DNA from: Leuconostoc gelidum subsp. gelidum KCTC 3527
GTDB taxonomy: Bacteria; Bacillota; Bacilli; Lactobacillales; Lactobacillaceae
NCBI RefSeq assembly: GCF_000166715.1
Contig: NZ_AEMI01000020.1
Coordinates: 62,001 to 126,000, forward strand
Direction: 5' to 3'
DNA: 64,000 nucleotides
Numbering within the stretch: the stretch's first letter is position 1; every line of letters begins with the position of its first letter. A program made the position numbers and the translations under genes. The notes beneath the pieces were generated by a model, which was not told where the DNA came from, searched no databases, and worked only from the letters and a program-made list of their open reading frames with translations. Positions 28,424 to 37,835 of the stretch are shown here, piece by piece.

Positions 28424-29629
28424 TTATTTAAACCATAATGTATCCAAAAATCCACTAAACAATAAGAAACTAACCATCACCACATTAAATGTTATCACAA
28501 TTGCAAGCGCCTCTGTAAATTTGTTATGTGGAAAGTTATGTTTCTTTTTATATCGCAGCCATGCATCATTAATAACCATACCAACACCTTGGAACAAACC
28601 ATATGCAATATAGTACCAATGCAATCCGTGCCAACATCCCATAATTAACATATTAACAATATAGGCTATATTTGAAACTGTTACTCGATTTTTGATCCAC
28701 TTCTTTTTCATAATCAAAAACACAAGTCTCATAAAAATGTAGTCTCGGAACCAAAACGACAATGACATATGCCAACGGTTCCAAAAATCTTTCAAGTTTT
28801 TTGATAGGAAGGGTTTGTTAAAGTTCATTGGTAATTCAATCCCCATCACATAACTTGTCGCGACAGCAAACAATGAATAACCAGCAAAATCAAAGAATAA
28901 ATCTAATCCCCAAGTGTACATATAGGGAATCAACCACCATGTCCAGCCATTATGAAGATGAGCATCTTGCAAGGCAAAGTTGGTAATTTGCGGTAACAAT
29001 TCGTCTACTAAAATATGAGATATTATAAACTTATATAAAAATCCAAGGAAGAAATACCATACTGCTTTTTCAAGCATACTGATATATTTTGTGCGATCTG
29101 GTACTGTTGTGATATCTTTAATAAAACGACGATAACGATCAATTGGTCCTGATGATATTGTAGGCATAAAGAGCATAAAACGCAAAAATAACCAAGGATT
29201 AAAGTCTTTAATGGCCCCATCTCGTGTTTCCATAATCATGGCTACCGATCGAAATGTTAGATATGAAATACCAAGAAATCCAAGTAGTGAAGTCACATGG
29301 GTCCAATGTGCACCTGGCGCTATTTTAACCAAAACCAATGGTAGTATACCTAACACAACCGCCCCATAAAAAACCATTGCGTGATTATTTTTCTTGCGAT
29401 ATAGCGTATAGGCCCATACTAGTAGCCATTGCCAAATTATATAACCAATTAGGGCAAATCCTTCATGATATTTATGACCATCAAACATTAAAAAGATAAA
29501 AATGACAGATACAACAACTTCATACCAATTCAATCGCTTGCCAAAATATAAACCAATTGCTAGTGGCAACAATGCTACTAATAAAATAATAAAATACTTT
29601 GGGTCAGCATATGGCTGTAGATTAAGCAT
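28424..29629 (-). CDS. dltB: D-alanine membrane transfer protein DltB (MBOAT)
   Basis: The 401-residue multispanning protein of the MBOAT family has the conserved FWNRWHMSLSFWFRDYIF and the catalytic-His segment GCWHGLHWYYIAYG. It receives D-alanine from DltC and passes it across the membrane. It overlaps dltA by 8 nt. Confidence 0.96.
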   Translation of the reverse strand: MLNLQPYADPKYFIILLVALLPLAIGLYFGKRLNWYEVVVSVIFIFLMFDGHKYHEGFALIGYIIWQWLLVWAYTLYRKKNNHAMVFYGAVVLGILPLVLVKIAPGAHWTHVTSLLGFLGISYLTFRSVAMIMETRDGAIKDFNPWLFLRFMLFMPTISSGPIDRYRRFIKDITTVPDRTKYISMLEKAVWYFFLGFLYKFIISHILVDELLPQITNFALQDAHLHNGWTWWLIPYMYTWGLDLFFDFAGYSLFAVATSYVMGIELPMNFNKPFLSKNLKDFWNRWHMSLSFWFRDYIFMRLVFLIMKKKWIKNRVTVSNIAYIVNMLIMGCWHGLHWYYIAYGLFQGVGMVINDAWLRYKKKHNFPHNKFTEALAIVITFNVVMVSFLLFSGFLDTLWFK

Positions 29630-31154
29630 TATTATTCACCTCAGAAATCAAACCTTTGAGATCAATTTTACCATTCGGCGTGAGTGGTAATGCTTCACGA
29701 TACATAAACCGACTAGGGACCATGTATGGCATCATAATATTTTCAAGTTCTAATTTAATAGCGTTGGTTAACAAAATGGGTTTCTCAAAAGTATTATTTT
29801 TAGCTACAATAATAGCTAATAGTTGCTTTACTTTACCATCAGCATCATATCTAGGCACAGCCACTGCCTGTTCCACCCATTGACTTTGTTGCAATTGCTG
29901 GGCAACTTCTTCTAACTCAATTCGGAAGCCATGCAACTTGATTTGAAAATCACTACGTCCGTTATAGTGTAGTAAACCATTCGCATCACGTGTTGCTAAG
30001 TCACCTGTTTTATAGGCTTGCTGACCATCAATAACGGTAAAGGTTGCTGCTGTTTTTTCAGGATTATTTAAGTATCCCTTTGATACTGACGGACCAACAA
30101 TAACAATTTCACCTGCTTCATCTTCAGATACTGCAATGCCATCACTATCTTGAATAATGATTTTTGTATCAGATTTAACATAACCAATCGGCATTTTATC
30201 ATGACTTGCAATAACATCTTGTGTAATTTGTAAACCAGTAACCGCAACAGTTGCTTCAGTTGGTCCATAGGTATTATAAACTTTTGCGTCTGGAAAACGG
30301 TCAAGCAACTTTTGTGCTGTTGTTGATGTCAATACTTCGCCACAGAAGAAGAAAGCATCAAGATTGGGGTGCTTTTGTTGTGTAAATTCTGGATCAAGTA
30401 ACGCGACATCAGCAAAAGATGGTGTTGATACCCATTTATGTAGCTGGAGACTGGGCAATGTCTTAAATAATGTCTTAAAATCATCAGCTACGTCTTTTGG
30501 TAAAGCCTTCAGAGTTCCTTTTGCTAACAACGTTGGAACCCAATCCATCACTGATAGATCAAATGAGTATGGTGGCTGTGATAAGACATTACTACCAGAT
30601 TGCCAATTAAAGGTTTCACCTAACATCCAACTCGCAAAACTCACAAGATTATCATGCGAAATTTGAACACCTTTTGGTTTACCAGTTGTGCCCGATGTAA
30701 AGATGATATAAAAATTCTCATCACCAACAACAGGCTGGGTCATTTTAAACGCGTTGACTGTATTAAATATTTCGGTCAATTGGGTCTTATTGATGACTGT
30801 TACATCAGTAACTTCGATTGGTAAATCATCAACAGCAATAATTAACGCTGGTTGTCCAATCTCGATGATATCTGTTAAGCGCTCATCAGCTGAATTAACA
30901 TCAACCGGCACATAGGCATGACCCGCCTTGACGCTGCCTAAGAAACTGGCAATCATGTCAAACTGCTGTCCCCCATAAACCATAATTGGTGCTTTATCAG
31001 CAACATGCAAGTTCTCTATAAATGATGCTAGGCTATCCGAATACTTTTTAAGCTGTTCGTATGTGTGTGTATTTCCCAATTCATCATAAGCAATTGTATG
31101 CCCTTGCGTTTCTGCAATTGTATCAATCGCTGTCATGATATTTTTAATAATCAT
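29622..31154 (-). CDS. dltA: D-alanine--carrier protein ligase DltA
   Basis: The 510-residue adenylating enzyme activates D-alanine with ATP and charges DltC. Motifs: IIFTSGTTGKPKGVQISH (P-loop), YNTYGPTEATVAVTG, YKTGDLATRD and a C-terminal PNGKIDLKGL with the catalytic Lys. Length matches family. Start at the ATG behind TTAGGAAAATTAAT, 15 bases after dltX. Confidence 0.97.
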   Translation of the reverse strand: MIIKNIMTAIDTIAETQGHTIAYDELGNTHTYEQLKKYSDSLASFIENLHVADKAPIMVYGGQQFDMIASFLGSVKAGHAYVPVDVNSADERLTDIIEIGQPALIIAVDDLPIEVTDVTVINKTQLTEIFNTVNAFKMTQPVVGDENFYIIFTSGTTGKPKGVQISHDNLVSFASWMLGETFNWQSGSNVLSQPPYSFDLSVMDWVPTLLAKGTLKALPKDVADDFKTLFKTLPSLQLHKWVSTPSFADVALLDPEFTQQKHPNLDAFFFCGEVLTSTTAQKLLDRFPDAKVYNTYGPTEATVAVTGLQITQDVIASHDKMPIGYVKSDTKIIIQDSDGIAVSEDEAGEIVIVGPSVSKGYLNNPEKTAATFTVIDGQQAYKTGDLATRDANGLLHYNGRSDFQIKLHGFRIELEEVAQQLQQSQWVEQAVAVPRYDADGKVKQLLAIIVAKNNTFEKPILLTNAIKLELENIMMPYMVPSRFMYREALPLTPNGKIDLKGLISEVNNNA

Positions 31155-31169
31155 ATTAATTTTCCTAAT

Positions 31170-31310
31170 TTAGAATTCGTTATAAATAAAGTGACCTTCA
31201 CCCACGCCTGAATAGCTGTAAAGGTATATCAGCACTAAAATAATTATAAAATAAAATAGCGTCCGACTAATAAAATTAACAATCGGCCGCTGAAAAAATT
31301 GTTTAATCAT
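31170..31310 (-). CDS. dltX: DltX small membrane protein
   Basis: This 46-residue protein has one transmembrane helix (SRTLFYFIIILVLIYLYSYS) and ends VGEGHFIYNEF, the C-terminal motif that identifies DltX. DltX precedes dltA in many Firmicutes and is thought to carry or channel D-alanine with DltB/DltD. GGGGG lies nine bases before the ATG. First gene of the dlt operon. Confidence 0.92.
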   Translation of the reverse strand: MIKQFFQRPIVNFISRTLFYFIIILVLIYLYSYSGVGEGHFIYNEF

Positions 31311-31464
31311 TTCACGTTACCCCCGTATCTGTGATTTAATGTATAATCAAATAGTACTTTGCTGCAGTAGTAAAAAAGATTCATAGTCATTATTATAACA
31401 CAAACATTTTTTATGTATAGTCTTGTTCTTACAGTACAAATTTTTTGAAAGCTCTGGAGGCATC

Positions 31465-32679
31465 ATGCTCAATCGTTTAATCAATTCCGTCCAAAATGTG
31501 GATGAGGCCTTATGCCATCGCTCTTTTATGCAGGCCATATCAGTTGCTATGCAACAATCTGTGCCAATTTTGGCCATCGATATTTATTGTCGACTTTTTT
31601 TTAAGTTAGCTATTTCTCCTGATGCTTTGCTCGCAAACATTTTTTACGACTATCCAATAATACCAGATAGCGTCTCCGATCAGTTAATGTTTATCATACA
31701 AAATCTTGACGTTGCTGTCACTATGATTTTTGTTATCGGCTTAACATATCACTATTTAACTCAAAAAGGCATTGAAAATACGACGCTACCTATTATAACT
31801 AACTTTATTGCAATTTATATGTTACTGTTCGCAAAAAATCAATCACCCACAAATACGGCTATCCATTACTTATTAATAACACTTTTCACTTTGTTGAGCT
31901 GTTATACATATTATTGGTATTATCGTCGTCTTAAAATAGCTGTCTCTCCTTTTAGTCTAAAATATTTACTATGGGCTACAACAATGATCTCTGCTAGTCT
32001 ATTACTTCATGTCGGATTACATCTTTCAAGTATAACGACTATTATCTCAAATCTGTTATCTAAAAATTTTTTTACAACCTTTTCTGGGTTGCTACTAATT
32101 TCAATTTTGTCGCCATTGCTATTTATAATTGGATTTTCACTTCCTTCTGAGCTTTCCAGCAATCAGACCTCGTTTAATGCTATGGTATCAAATTTAGATA
32201 AATTTTTAACTCACGGTTTAGCACCCCTCCCTTTCCCTGAAAATTTGTATAGCATTTATGGCGCGTTTACTTTATTTGGTGGTGTTGGTAATACTTTAAC
32301 ACTTAATATTTTATTATTGTTTGCAGTATCAAAAAAATATAAACGTTTGGGTATTTTATCATGGATTCCTAGCTTGTTTGATAACAATTACCTACTCTAT
32401 GCTGGCCTGCCCATGTTTCTCAGACCTCTCATGTTAGTACCTATGATACTCGTTAATATCACTAGTATGTTAATCAGCTATGTCGCTATAGCAGGGCATA
32501 TTGTGCAACCTGCAGTTTTTATTACACCTAATAATTTGCCAAATATGTTACTTCCTACCCTTGCAAGTGCCACACCGATCCGATCAACGATACTTGCCTT
32601 TCTCATTTTTAGCATCTCTTTGCTAATTTATCGACCATTTTTAAAGCGTCTTACAACAGAGGTTACTCATGAAAAATAG
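31465..32679 (+). CDS. PTS EIIC-like membrane protein (cellobiose family), degenerate active site
   Basis: This 404-residue, roughly ten-helix protein resembles the EIIC of the lactose/cellobiose PTS family. The C-terminal half has the family phrases FTLFGGVGNTLTLNILLLF, KRLGILSWIPSLFDNN and FLRPLMLVPMILVNITSML. In true transporters the IPSLF stretch continues as NINEP, whose Glu contacts the sugar; here it reads DNNYLLYAGLP, so the Glu is missing. No EIIA or EIIB gene is nearby. Start at the ATG behind GGAGG; it overlaps the DUF915 gene by 11 nt. It may be a non-phosphorylating carrier or a scaffold; function unknown. Confidence 0.75.
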   Translation: MLNRLINSVQNVDEALCHRSFMQAISVAMQQSVPILAIDIYCRLFFKLAISPDALLANIFYDYPIIPDSVSDQLMFIIQNLDVAVTMIFVIGLTYHYLTQKGIENTTLPIITNFIAIYMLLFAKNQSPTNTAIHYLLITLFTLLSCYTYYWYYRRLKIAVSPFSLKYLLWATTMISASLLLHVGLHLSSITTIISNLLSKNFFTTFSGLLLISILSPLLFIIGFSLPSELSSNQTSFNAMVSNLDKFLTHGLAPLPFPENLYSIYGAFTLFGGVGNTLTLNILLLFAVSKKYKRLGILSWIPSLFDNNYLLYAGLPMFLRPLMLVPMILVNITSMLISYVAIAGHIVQPAVFITPNNLPNMLLPTLASATPIRSTILAFLIFSISLLIYRPFLKRLTTEVTHEK

Positions 32680-33508
32680 AATCGTGTTAACATTAATTTT
32701 AATATTAAGTTTAATATTAATGGTGTTTTTAGGTATCTATGGCCAGCATTGGGTATCAGAAACAAGTACTCATCAGTCCAAAATTAAAAATTCACATATG
32801 ACACCTGTTATTTTTGTTCCTGGATCTGAAGCAACTGTTAATCGGTTCGATCATTTATTATCAGAAATCAATGCTAATGGCCCAACTCACAGTATTCTAA
32901 AAGTCAAAGTTAATCAAAATGGTGAGTTGATATACACTGGCAAAATCAACGCTAATGATCGCCAACCATTTATTGTTATTGGCTTTCAAAACAACGAAGA
33001 TGGTTACAACAATATTAAAAAACAAACACAGTGGTTAACAAGTGCTCTTTATGCCTTACAAGATCGCTATCACTTTCAGACATTTTCTGCCATTGGCCAT
33101 TCAAACGGCGGCTTAATATGGACAAATTTTCTTGAAAAATATTTTGACAGTGATGACTTTTCAATACCAACATTGATGACATTGGGGACGCCCTTTAACT
33201 TTTCAGAAACTTCTTTACAACGACGCACTGAAATGTTAAAAGATTTTATACAAGAAAATAGTAAAATACCAAGTCACTTAACAGTGTATTCAATTGCCGG
33301 TACTGAAGATTACACTGATGATGGCATTGTTCCAATTCAAAGTGTCATCGCTGGAAAATATATTTATCAAAAAAAAGTTAAATCATACACCCAGATTACT
33401 GTGACAGGTGACAATGCGCAACATTCTAATTTACCAGATAATCCCGAAGTCATGAAATTAATTCAAGCCAACATCATTGCACCATTATCACGTCGTGATC
33501 GACATTAA
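32669..33508 (+). CDS. DUF915 cell-surface alpha/beta hydrolase
   Basis: The 279-residue protein has an N-terminal membrane anchor (IVLTLILILSLILMVFLGIY), so it is probably attached to the outer membrane face. The hydrolase core shows PVIFVPGSEATVNRF (oxyanion region), the nucleophile elbow AIGHSNGGL with S145, and a late Asp/His pair in DYTDDGIVP and NAQHSNLPDN. This is the DUF915 family common in lactobacilli; substrate unknown. It is translationally coupled to the EIIC-like gene. Confidence 0.85.
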   Translation: MKNRIVLTLILILSLILMVFLGIYGQHWVSETSTHQSKIKNSHMTPVIFVPGSEATVNRFDHLLSEINANGPTHSILKVKVNQNGELIYTGKINANDRQPFIVIGFQNNEDGYNNIKKQTQWLTSALYALQDRYHFQTFSAIGHSNGGLIWTNFLEKYFDSDDFSIPTLMTLGTPFNFSETSLQRRTEMLKDFIQENSKIPSHLTVYSIAGTEDYTDDGIVPIQSVIAGKYIYQKKVKSYTQITVTGDNAQHSNLPDNPEVMKLIQANIIAPLSRRDRH

Positions 33509-33544
33509 AAAATAAGACGACTCAACTGAGTCGTCTTATTTTTT
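33507..33544. terminator. Bidirectional terminator between the DUF915 gene and cshB
   Basis: A perfect 17-bp stem AAAAAATAAGACGACTC with loop AACT, flanked by A-run and T-run, serves both convergent genes. Confidence 0.9.
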
Positions 33545-33545
33545 A

Positions 33546-34922
33546 TTACCTATCGCCACGCTTTTTATTTTCCTTACGTGTTGCGCGCATTTCTTCTCGC
33601 TTTGAAATACGGCGATCCATTTGATCTTTACGTTGAATCGCTGACTTAATTCGGCGCTTATAGCCCGGTTTAACGATTTTTTTCTTCTTTTTAACCATAC
33701 CAACCATTGTTGGATCTAGTTTTTTGGTTGTGGCAACACGTTGTTTACGTGCGCGACGATCTTTAACATCGACAATCTCATCATCTTTAATTTGCTTAGC
33801 TTTAAAATTAATACCAAGCGCTTCTAATTCGGCAACTTCTTGCTCTTCATCTGGACCATATAGCGTAATCGCGAGACCTGCTAAACCATTACGCCCAGTT
33901 CGTCCGACACGATGAACGAAAAATTCTAACTCATCTGGTATGTCATCATTAATAACATGAGATACGCCTTCAATATCAATACCACGGGCCGCCAAATCAG
34001 TTGCGACAACATATTGAAATTCTAAGTTTTGGATTGCTTTCATCACACGTCGACGTTCACGTGGTTCAATATCACCATGTATTTCTGCAACTTTCAAACC
34101 ACGACCACGCAAATTCGAAGCAATTTCTTTTGCACGTTCTTTTGTATTAGCAAATACCAATGCCAAATAAGGATTGCCAATTGACAATACTTGATATATA
34201 ACATCATTTCTATTTTTTGATTTTGTCGCTAATAACCAGTTGTCAATGGTATCTGCAATAACAGTTGATACAGGAATGGCTTCAAATTTTGGATTATCCA
34301 AATACTTCTTTAAAAATGGCTTTAATTTTTCTGGCATGGTTGCGCTGAATACCAAAGTTTGTAATTTATCTGGCATTGCACCAGCTATAAAATCTACTTC
34401 ACTCAAAAATCCCATATCAAGTGTCATATCTGCTTCATCAACAACCAATGTGTGTACAGCATGTAACTTTAAAGCCCCGGTTGATACCAAATCTTTAATA
34501 CGACCTGGTGTGCCAATAACAATTTGAGGTTGACCTTTTTCAAGTTGCTTGATTTGTCGCATTTTGTCTGTACCACCGACAAATTCTGAAATAGTCACAT
34601 TTTGTTGCCAGTTTTCCGCAAAATCTTTAGCTGCCTTGGTAATTTGTGCTGCTAGTTCACGTGATGGTGTTGTAATCACAGCCTGTACATATTGTTCATT
34701 TTGTTCATTTTGTGACAATTGGTTCAATATCGGTATCAAAAATGTATGTGTTTTCCCAGACCCTGTCTGAGACTGACCAACAACATCATTGCCTTGCAAA
34801 ATACTAGGAATAAGCTTAGCTTGTACTGGTGTTGGTTGTGTAAACCCAATTTTGGTCAGAGCTACAATGATTTCTGGCTTTAAATTAAATTGTCCAAATT
34901 GGTTTGCTGTTTCTGCCATCAA
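33546..34922 (-). CDS. cshB: DEAD-box RNA helicase CshB-like
   Basis: The 458-residue helicase shows the Q motif (FTQPTPVQAKLIP), Walker A SQTGSGKTHTF, VVDEADMTLDMGF, SAT (FSATMPE) and HRVGRTGRNG, followed by a very basic tail rich in K and R. DEADMTLDMGF is characteristic of CshB, a cold-shock-associated RNA helicase. It overlaps nrnA by 4 nt (ATGA). Confidence 0.92.
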   Translation of the reverse strand: MMAETANQFGQFNLKPEIIVALTKIGFTQPTPVQAKLIPSILQGNDVVGQSQTGSGKTHTFLIPILNQLSQNEQNEQYVQAVITTPSRELAAQITKAAKDFAENWQQNVTISEFVGGTDKMRQIKQLEKGQPQIVIGTPGRIKDLVSTGALKLHAVHTLVVDEADMTLDMGFLSEVDFIAGAMPDKLQTLVFSATMPEKLKPFLKKYLDNPKFEAIPVSTVIADTIDNWLLATKSKNRNDVIYQVLSIGNPYLALVFANTKERAKEIASNLRGRGLKVAEIHGDIEPRERRRVMKAIQNLEFQYVVATDLAARGIDIEGVSHVINDDIPDELEFFVHRVGRTGRNGLAGLAITLYGPDEEQEVAELEALGINFKAKQIKDDEIVDVKDRRARKQRVATTKKLDPTMVGMVKKKKKIVKPGYKRRIKSAIQRKDQMDRRISKREEMRATRKENKKRGDR

Positions 34923-35935
34923 ATTTCTCTACTTTCAATTTTCTCAGTCGTTTCCTGAGCTGTTCCCTCGGTACCATACTGTTTAATTAATGCACTATCA
35001 ACCATTTTTATTAATCGTTCAACATCTTGTCCTGTTTGTGCCCAAGCACCTGATGCCATTGGATGTCCGCCACCTTCAAATTGGTTTGCAATTTTGTTAA
35101 TGACAATAGTTCTTGATCGCAAACGTACACGATAGTTACCTTCATCTTGTTCTTCAAAAATAGCCCAAGCTTTGACTTTATCAATTTTTGAAGGCAGTGG
35201 GACAACAAACGCAGTGCCAGATTCTCTTAAATCAAATTTTTTAACTAGTGCTTTCGTTAGCACGACAAAAGCAAATCCGGAAGGCAAAATGTTCAAGTTT
35301 TGTAGGACATATCCTGATAATTTAGCGGCATTTTCAGTAATTGTTTCCATATTATGATGAACCGCTTCATAATTAAATTTATAATTAAACAGTTCTGAAA
35401 CTACACGAAAAGTTTCCTTGTCCATACCATACATAAATCGTCCAGTATCACCTACAATACCAATGTAAAGTAACCGTGCTGCCTTATCAGTCATGATTAA
35501 CCCTTGATCTTTAAGTGTTTCATAGAACTCATAGATCATCGTGCTCGTTGCTGAATGTCCTGGCTTAATCCATTGCCAATCACCGTAAGGTTCATCATTT
35601 GGATGATGATCAATTTTAATTGTTTCTAAACCATTAGGCCACCGTTGATCGTCAATACGGGGTGAATTAGCAGTATCCACCATGATAATCAAAGCATTCT
35701 TGTAGGTTTTATCAGGTATATCATCCATAAATGTATCATCTTCGTTCATCCATGACAACCCTGGCACTTCTTTGCCTACAGCATAAACATGTTTTTCAGG
35801 AAAGCTCGCTTGTAATACTGCCTTCAAGCCTAGTTGTGAACCAAACGCATCAGGATCTGGTCGCTGGTGTCTATGAATAATAATTGTGTCATATCTTTTA
35901 ATTTGTTGTAGTAGTTGCTCTTCAATCGTTGCCAT
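34919..35935 (-). CDS. DHH-family phosphoesterase (NrnA-like nanoRNase/pAp phosphatase)
   Basis: The 338-residue protein has the DHH-family metal motifs IIHRHQRPDPDAFGSQ, IMVDTANSPRID and KIDHHPNDE, and the DHHA1 substrate motif FEGGGHPMASGAW. NrnA enzymes degrade very short RNAs and 3',5'-pAp, keeping RNA turnover and sulfur metabolism clean. Length and motifs are normal. Coupled to the CshB helicase, which fits an RNA-turnover unit. Confidence 0.88.
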   Translation of the reverse strand: MATIEEQLLQQIKRYDTIIIHRHQRPDPDAFGSQLGLKAVLQASFPEKHVYAVGKEVPGLSWMNEDDTFMDDIPDKTYKNALIIMVDTANSPRIDDQRWPNGLETIKIDHHPNDEPYGDWQWIKPGHSATSTMIYEFYETLKDQGLIMTDKAARLLYIGIVGDTGRFMYGMDKETFRVVSELFNYKFNYEAVHHNMETITENAAKLSGYVLQNLNILPSGFAFVVLTKALVKKFDLRESGTAFVVPLPSKIDKVKAWAIFEEQDEGNYRVRLRSRTIVINKIANQFEGGGHPMASGAWAQTGQDVERLIKMVDSALIKQYGTEGTAQETTEKIESREI

Positions 35936-36002
35936 AATCTTATCTTTCTATTTTTACAGATCTGTGTTTAAAATTAACACGTCTTTATCTAGTATATCAC
36001 GT

Positions 36003-37088
36003 TTAAAATAACGTCATTTCTTCAAAACTGTTAGATTGCAAATTACTCATTGACATTCCTAATAATCGAACTGAAAAAGGTGGCGCCATTAAATCCTCAA
36101 AAATATTCTGCGCATTTTCAGTTAACAATTCTTCCGACAATGGCCATGGTAACTCTCGTGTTATTGCACGAGTCATTGTATTAAAATTATCATCACGTAC
36201 TTTAATATTCAGTGTTCTGCCAACACGATGATGCTTTTTTAGCGCCTCGATCATAGCAGCAGCTAGTTTTTTAAATTCATATTGTATATCGCGTTCACTA
36301 TGTAAAAAATGGTCATAAGTTTCTTCTTTAGCGATCGACTGACGTTGTCGTTGCCACTGAACTTCACCAAAATGAACACCACGAGCCTGATAATATAGGT
36401 GCTCCCCAACCTTGCCAAATTGAGATCGTAATTCATCATATGACATTTTTCTTAAGTCTGATCCATTTTCAATCTGCAACCGCTTGAATTTTTCATGTGT
36501 TTTTTTCCCAACACCACGAAAATCGCCAATAGTTAATTCATCAAGAAATGTTAACATATTTTGAGTTGTGATAACTGTGACACCATTTGGTTTATTATAT
36601 TCAGACCCCAACTTAGCTAATAACTTGTTATGTGAAATACCAATAGAACTCGTGAGGCCCGTCACTCTTAAAATTTCGTGTCGAATACGCGCTGCCAACA
36701 TTGACCCTGATAAATTCAAATCACTCACATCAAGATAAGCTTCATCTAATGCTACCGGTTCGACCTTCTTTGTAAAAGCATCAAAAATATTATGAATCTG
36801 GTCAGAGACAGCCCTATATTTAGTGAAGTTAGGGGATAAAAATACAGCATCAGGTGCTAGATTTTTTGCTTCAGAGGCGCTCATAGCTGAATGAACACCT
36901 AACTTTCTTGCAGCATAGTTTGCTGTTGCTACAACCCCTCGCCCGCCTGTTTCTTCAGGATCACGCGCTATAATTAACACTTTATGTCTCAGTTTTGGGT
37001 TATCTCGCATTTCAATTTGTGCATAAAACGCATCCAGATCAACGTGCAAAATTTTGCGTGTATCATTTGTAATCATGAATTCTACCAT
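36003..37088 (-). CDS. dinB: DNA polymerase IV
   Basis: The 361-residue Y-family polymerase copies past damaged bases. Key residues lie in ILHVDLDAFYAQIE and PVALDEAYLDVSDL; the little-finger domain fills the C-terminus. A second ATG five codons in (37076) is an equal candidate start. The predicted -10 box (37095-37100) puts the transcript start near the first ATG, so the message may be leaderless or begin at the second ATG. A perfect LexA box lies upstream. Confidence 0.95.
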   Translation of the reverse strand: MVEFMITNDTRKILHVDLDAFYAQIEMRDNPKLRHKVLIIARDPEETGGRGVVATANYAARKLGVHSAMSASEAKNLAPDAVFLSPNFTKYRAVSDQIHNIFDAFTKKVEPVALDEAYLDVSDLNLSGSMLAARIRHEILRVTGLTSSIGISHNKLLAKLGSEYNKPNGVTVITTQNMLTFLDELTIGDFRGVGKKTHEKFKRLQIENGSDLRKMSYDELRSQFGKVGEHLYYQARGVHFGEVQWQRQRQSIAKEETYDHFLHSERDIQYEFKKLAAAMIEALKKHHRVGRTLNIKVRDDNFNTMTRAITRELPWPLSEELLTENAQNIFEDLMAPPFSVRLLGMSMSNLQSNSFEEMTLF

Positions 37089-37106
37089 ACAGTTATTTTA
37101 ACATAA

Positions 37107-37120
37107 CGAACTGCTGTTCG
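37107..37120 (-). promoter_or_regulatory. LexA (SOS) box of dinB
   Basis: CGAACTGCTGTTCG is a perfect CGAAC-N4-GTTCG. It sits in the spacer between TTACGA (37118-37123) and TAAAAT (37095-37100), which are 17 bp apart, so LexA would cover the promoter. Confidence 0.8.
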
Positions 37121-37181
37121 TAACGTTAACTGTTTAACCGATAAATATACTTGCATTCAAGTAAAAAGTCATTGAAAACAT

Positions 37182-37314
37182 AAAAAAACCCCTGACCGAA
37201 GAGGGGATGGTCAGGGGCACGATAACCGAAGTTATCAATTAAATCAATCAGTAATTGGGGGGCTGATTGAAACATTACTAGGGGAGTAATGAAACTCAAA
37301 TATTATTCGAGTAT
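37182..37314 (-). ncRNA. Candidate small RNA with five hairpins and C-rich loops
   Basis: On the minus strand an array of stem-loops follows a TATAAT at 37326-37321. In order: CTCGAA/TTTGAG (37311-37295); CATTACT/AGTAATG with loop CCCCT (37291-37273); TCAATCAG/CTGATTGA with loop CCCCCCAATTA (37270-37244); GATAAC-TTCG-GTTATC (37236-37221); and CCCCTGACC/GGTCAGGGG with loop ATCCCCTCTTC (37217-37189), followed by seven T. The last is a textbook terminator. There is no ORF. Three loops expose CCCC/UCCCCU, which resembles anti-Shine-Dalgarno sRNAs such as LhrC of Listeria. The -35 is weak. No family was recognised. Confidence 0.7.
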
Positions 37315-37440
37315 GTTTTAATTATATACCCTCATCGTCCTGTTTACATATCATAAGTTTTGCTGTTTCATTACATAAATATTACATTCTGAAATTCATT
37401 ATACAAATTTATGTTTTTGAAATCAATACATACCACACTC

Positions 37441-37466
37441 AAAAAAAACATCCCACTGGATGTTTT
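37441..37466 (-). terminator. rplS terminator
   Basis: AAAACATCC/GGATGTTTT with loop CACT and eight T on the minus strand, ten bases after the rplS stop. Confidence 0.88.
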
Positions 37467-37475
37467 TTAAGCAAG

Positions 37476-37835
37476 TTATACGTCGCGACGACGTTCCTTG
37501 ATACGAGCTGCTTTACCTTGTAATGCACGTAAGTAATACAACTTGGCACGACGTACTGCACCAAAGCGGATCACTTCAATCTTTTCAACACGTGGTGAAT
37601 GCAACGCGAATGTACGTTCTACACCAACACCTGACGAGATTTTACGAACAGTGTAAGTTGCTTGAATACCAGCACCCTTACGCTTGATAACAACACCTTC
37701 AAATAATTGAATACGCTCACGCGAACCTTCAACAATCTTAGCGAACACTTTAACAGTGTCACCAGCGCGGAAATCAGGAATATCAGAACGTAATTGTACT
37801 GATGTAATGTTTTCTAAAATGCTATTTTGACGCAT
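37476..37835 (-). CDS. rplS: 50S ribosomal protein L19
   Basis: The 119-residue protein lies at the 30S-50S interface. [32 protein letters not shown] and the basic C-terminus ending RAAR-like [11 protein letters not shown] are typical. It is a single-gene unit here, separated from rimM-trmD with which it is co-transcribed in many bacteria. TAGGAGAATTACTA precedes the ATG. Confidence 0.97.
   Translation of the reverse strand: MRQNSILENITSVQLRSDIPDFRAGDTVKVFAKIVEGSRERIQLFEGVVIKRKGAGIQATYTVRKISSGVGVERTFALHSPRVEKIEVIRFGAVRRAKLYYLRALQGKAARIKERRRDV

Noticed and set aside
37182-37314. tmRNA, 6S RNA or T-box at the hairpin array
   Set aside because: There is no tRNA-like acceptor, no long rod with central bubble, and no T-box sequence; the shape is a chain of short hairpins.
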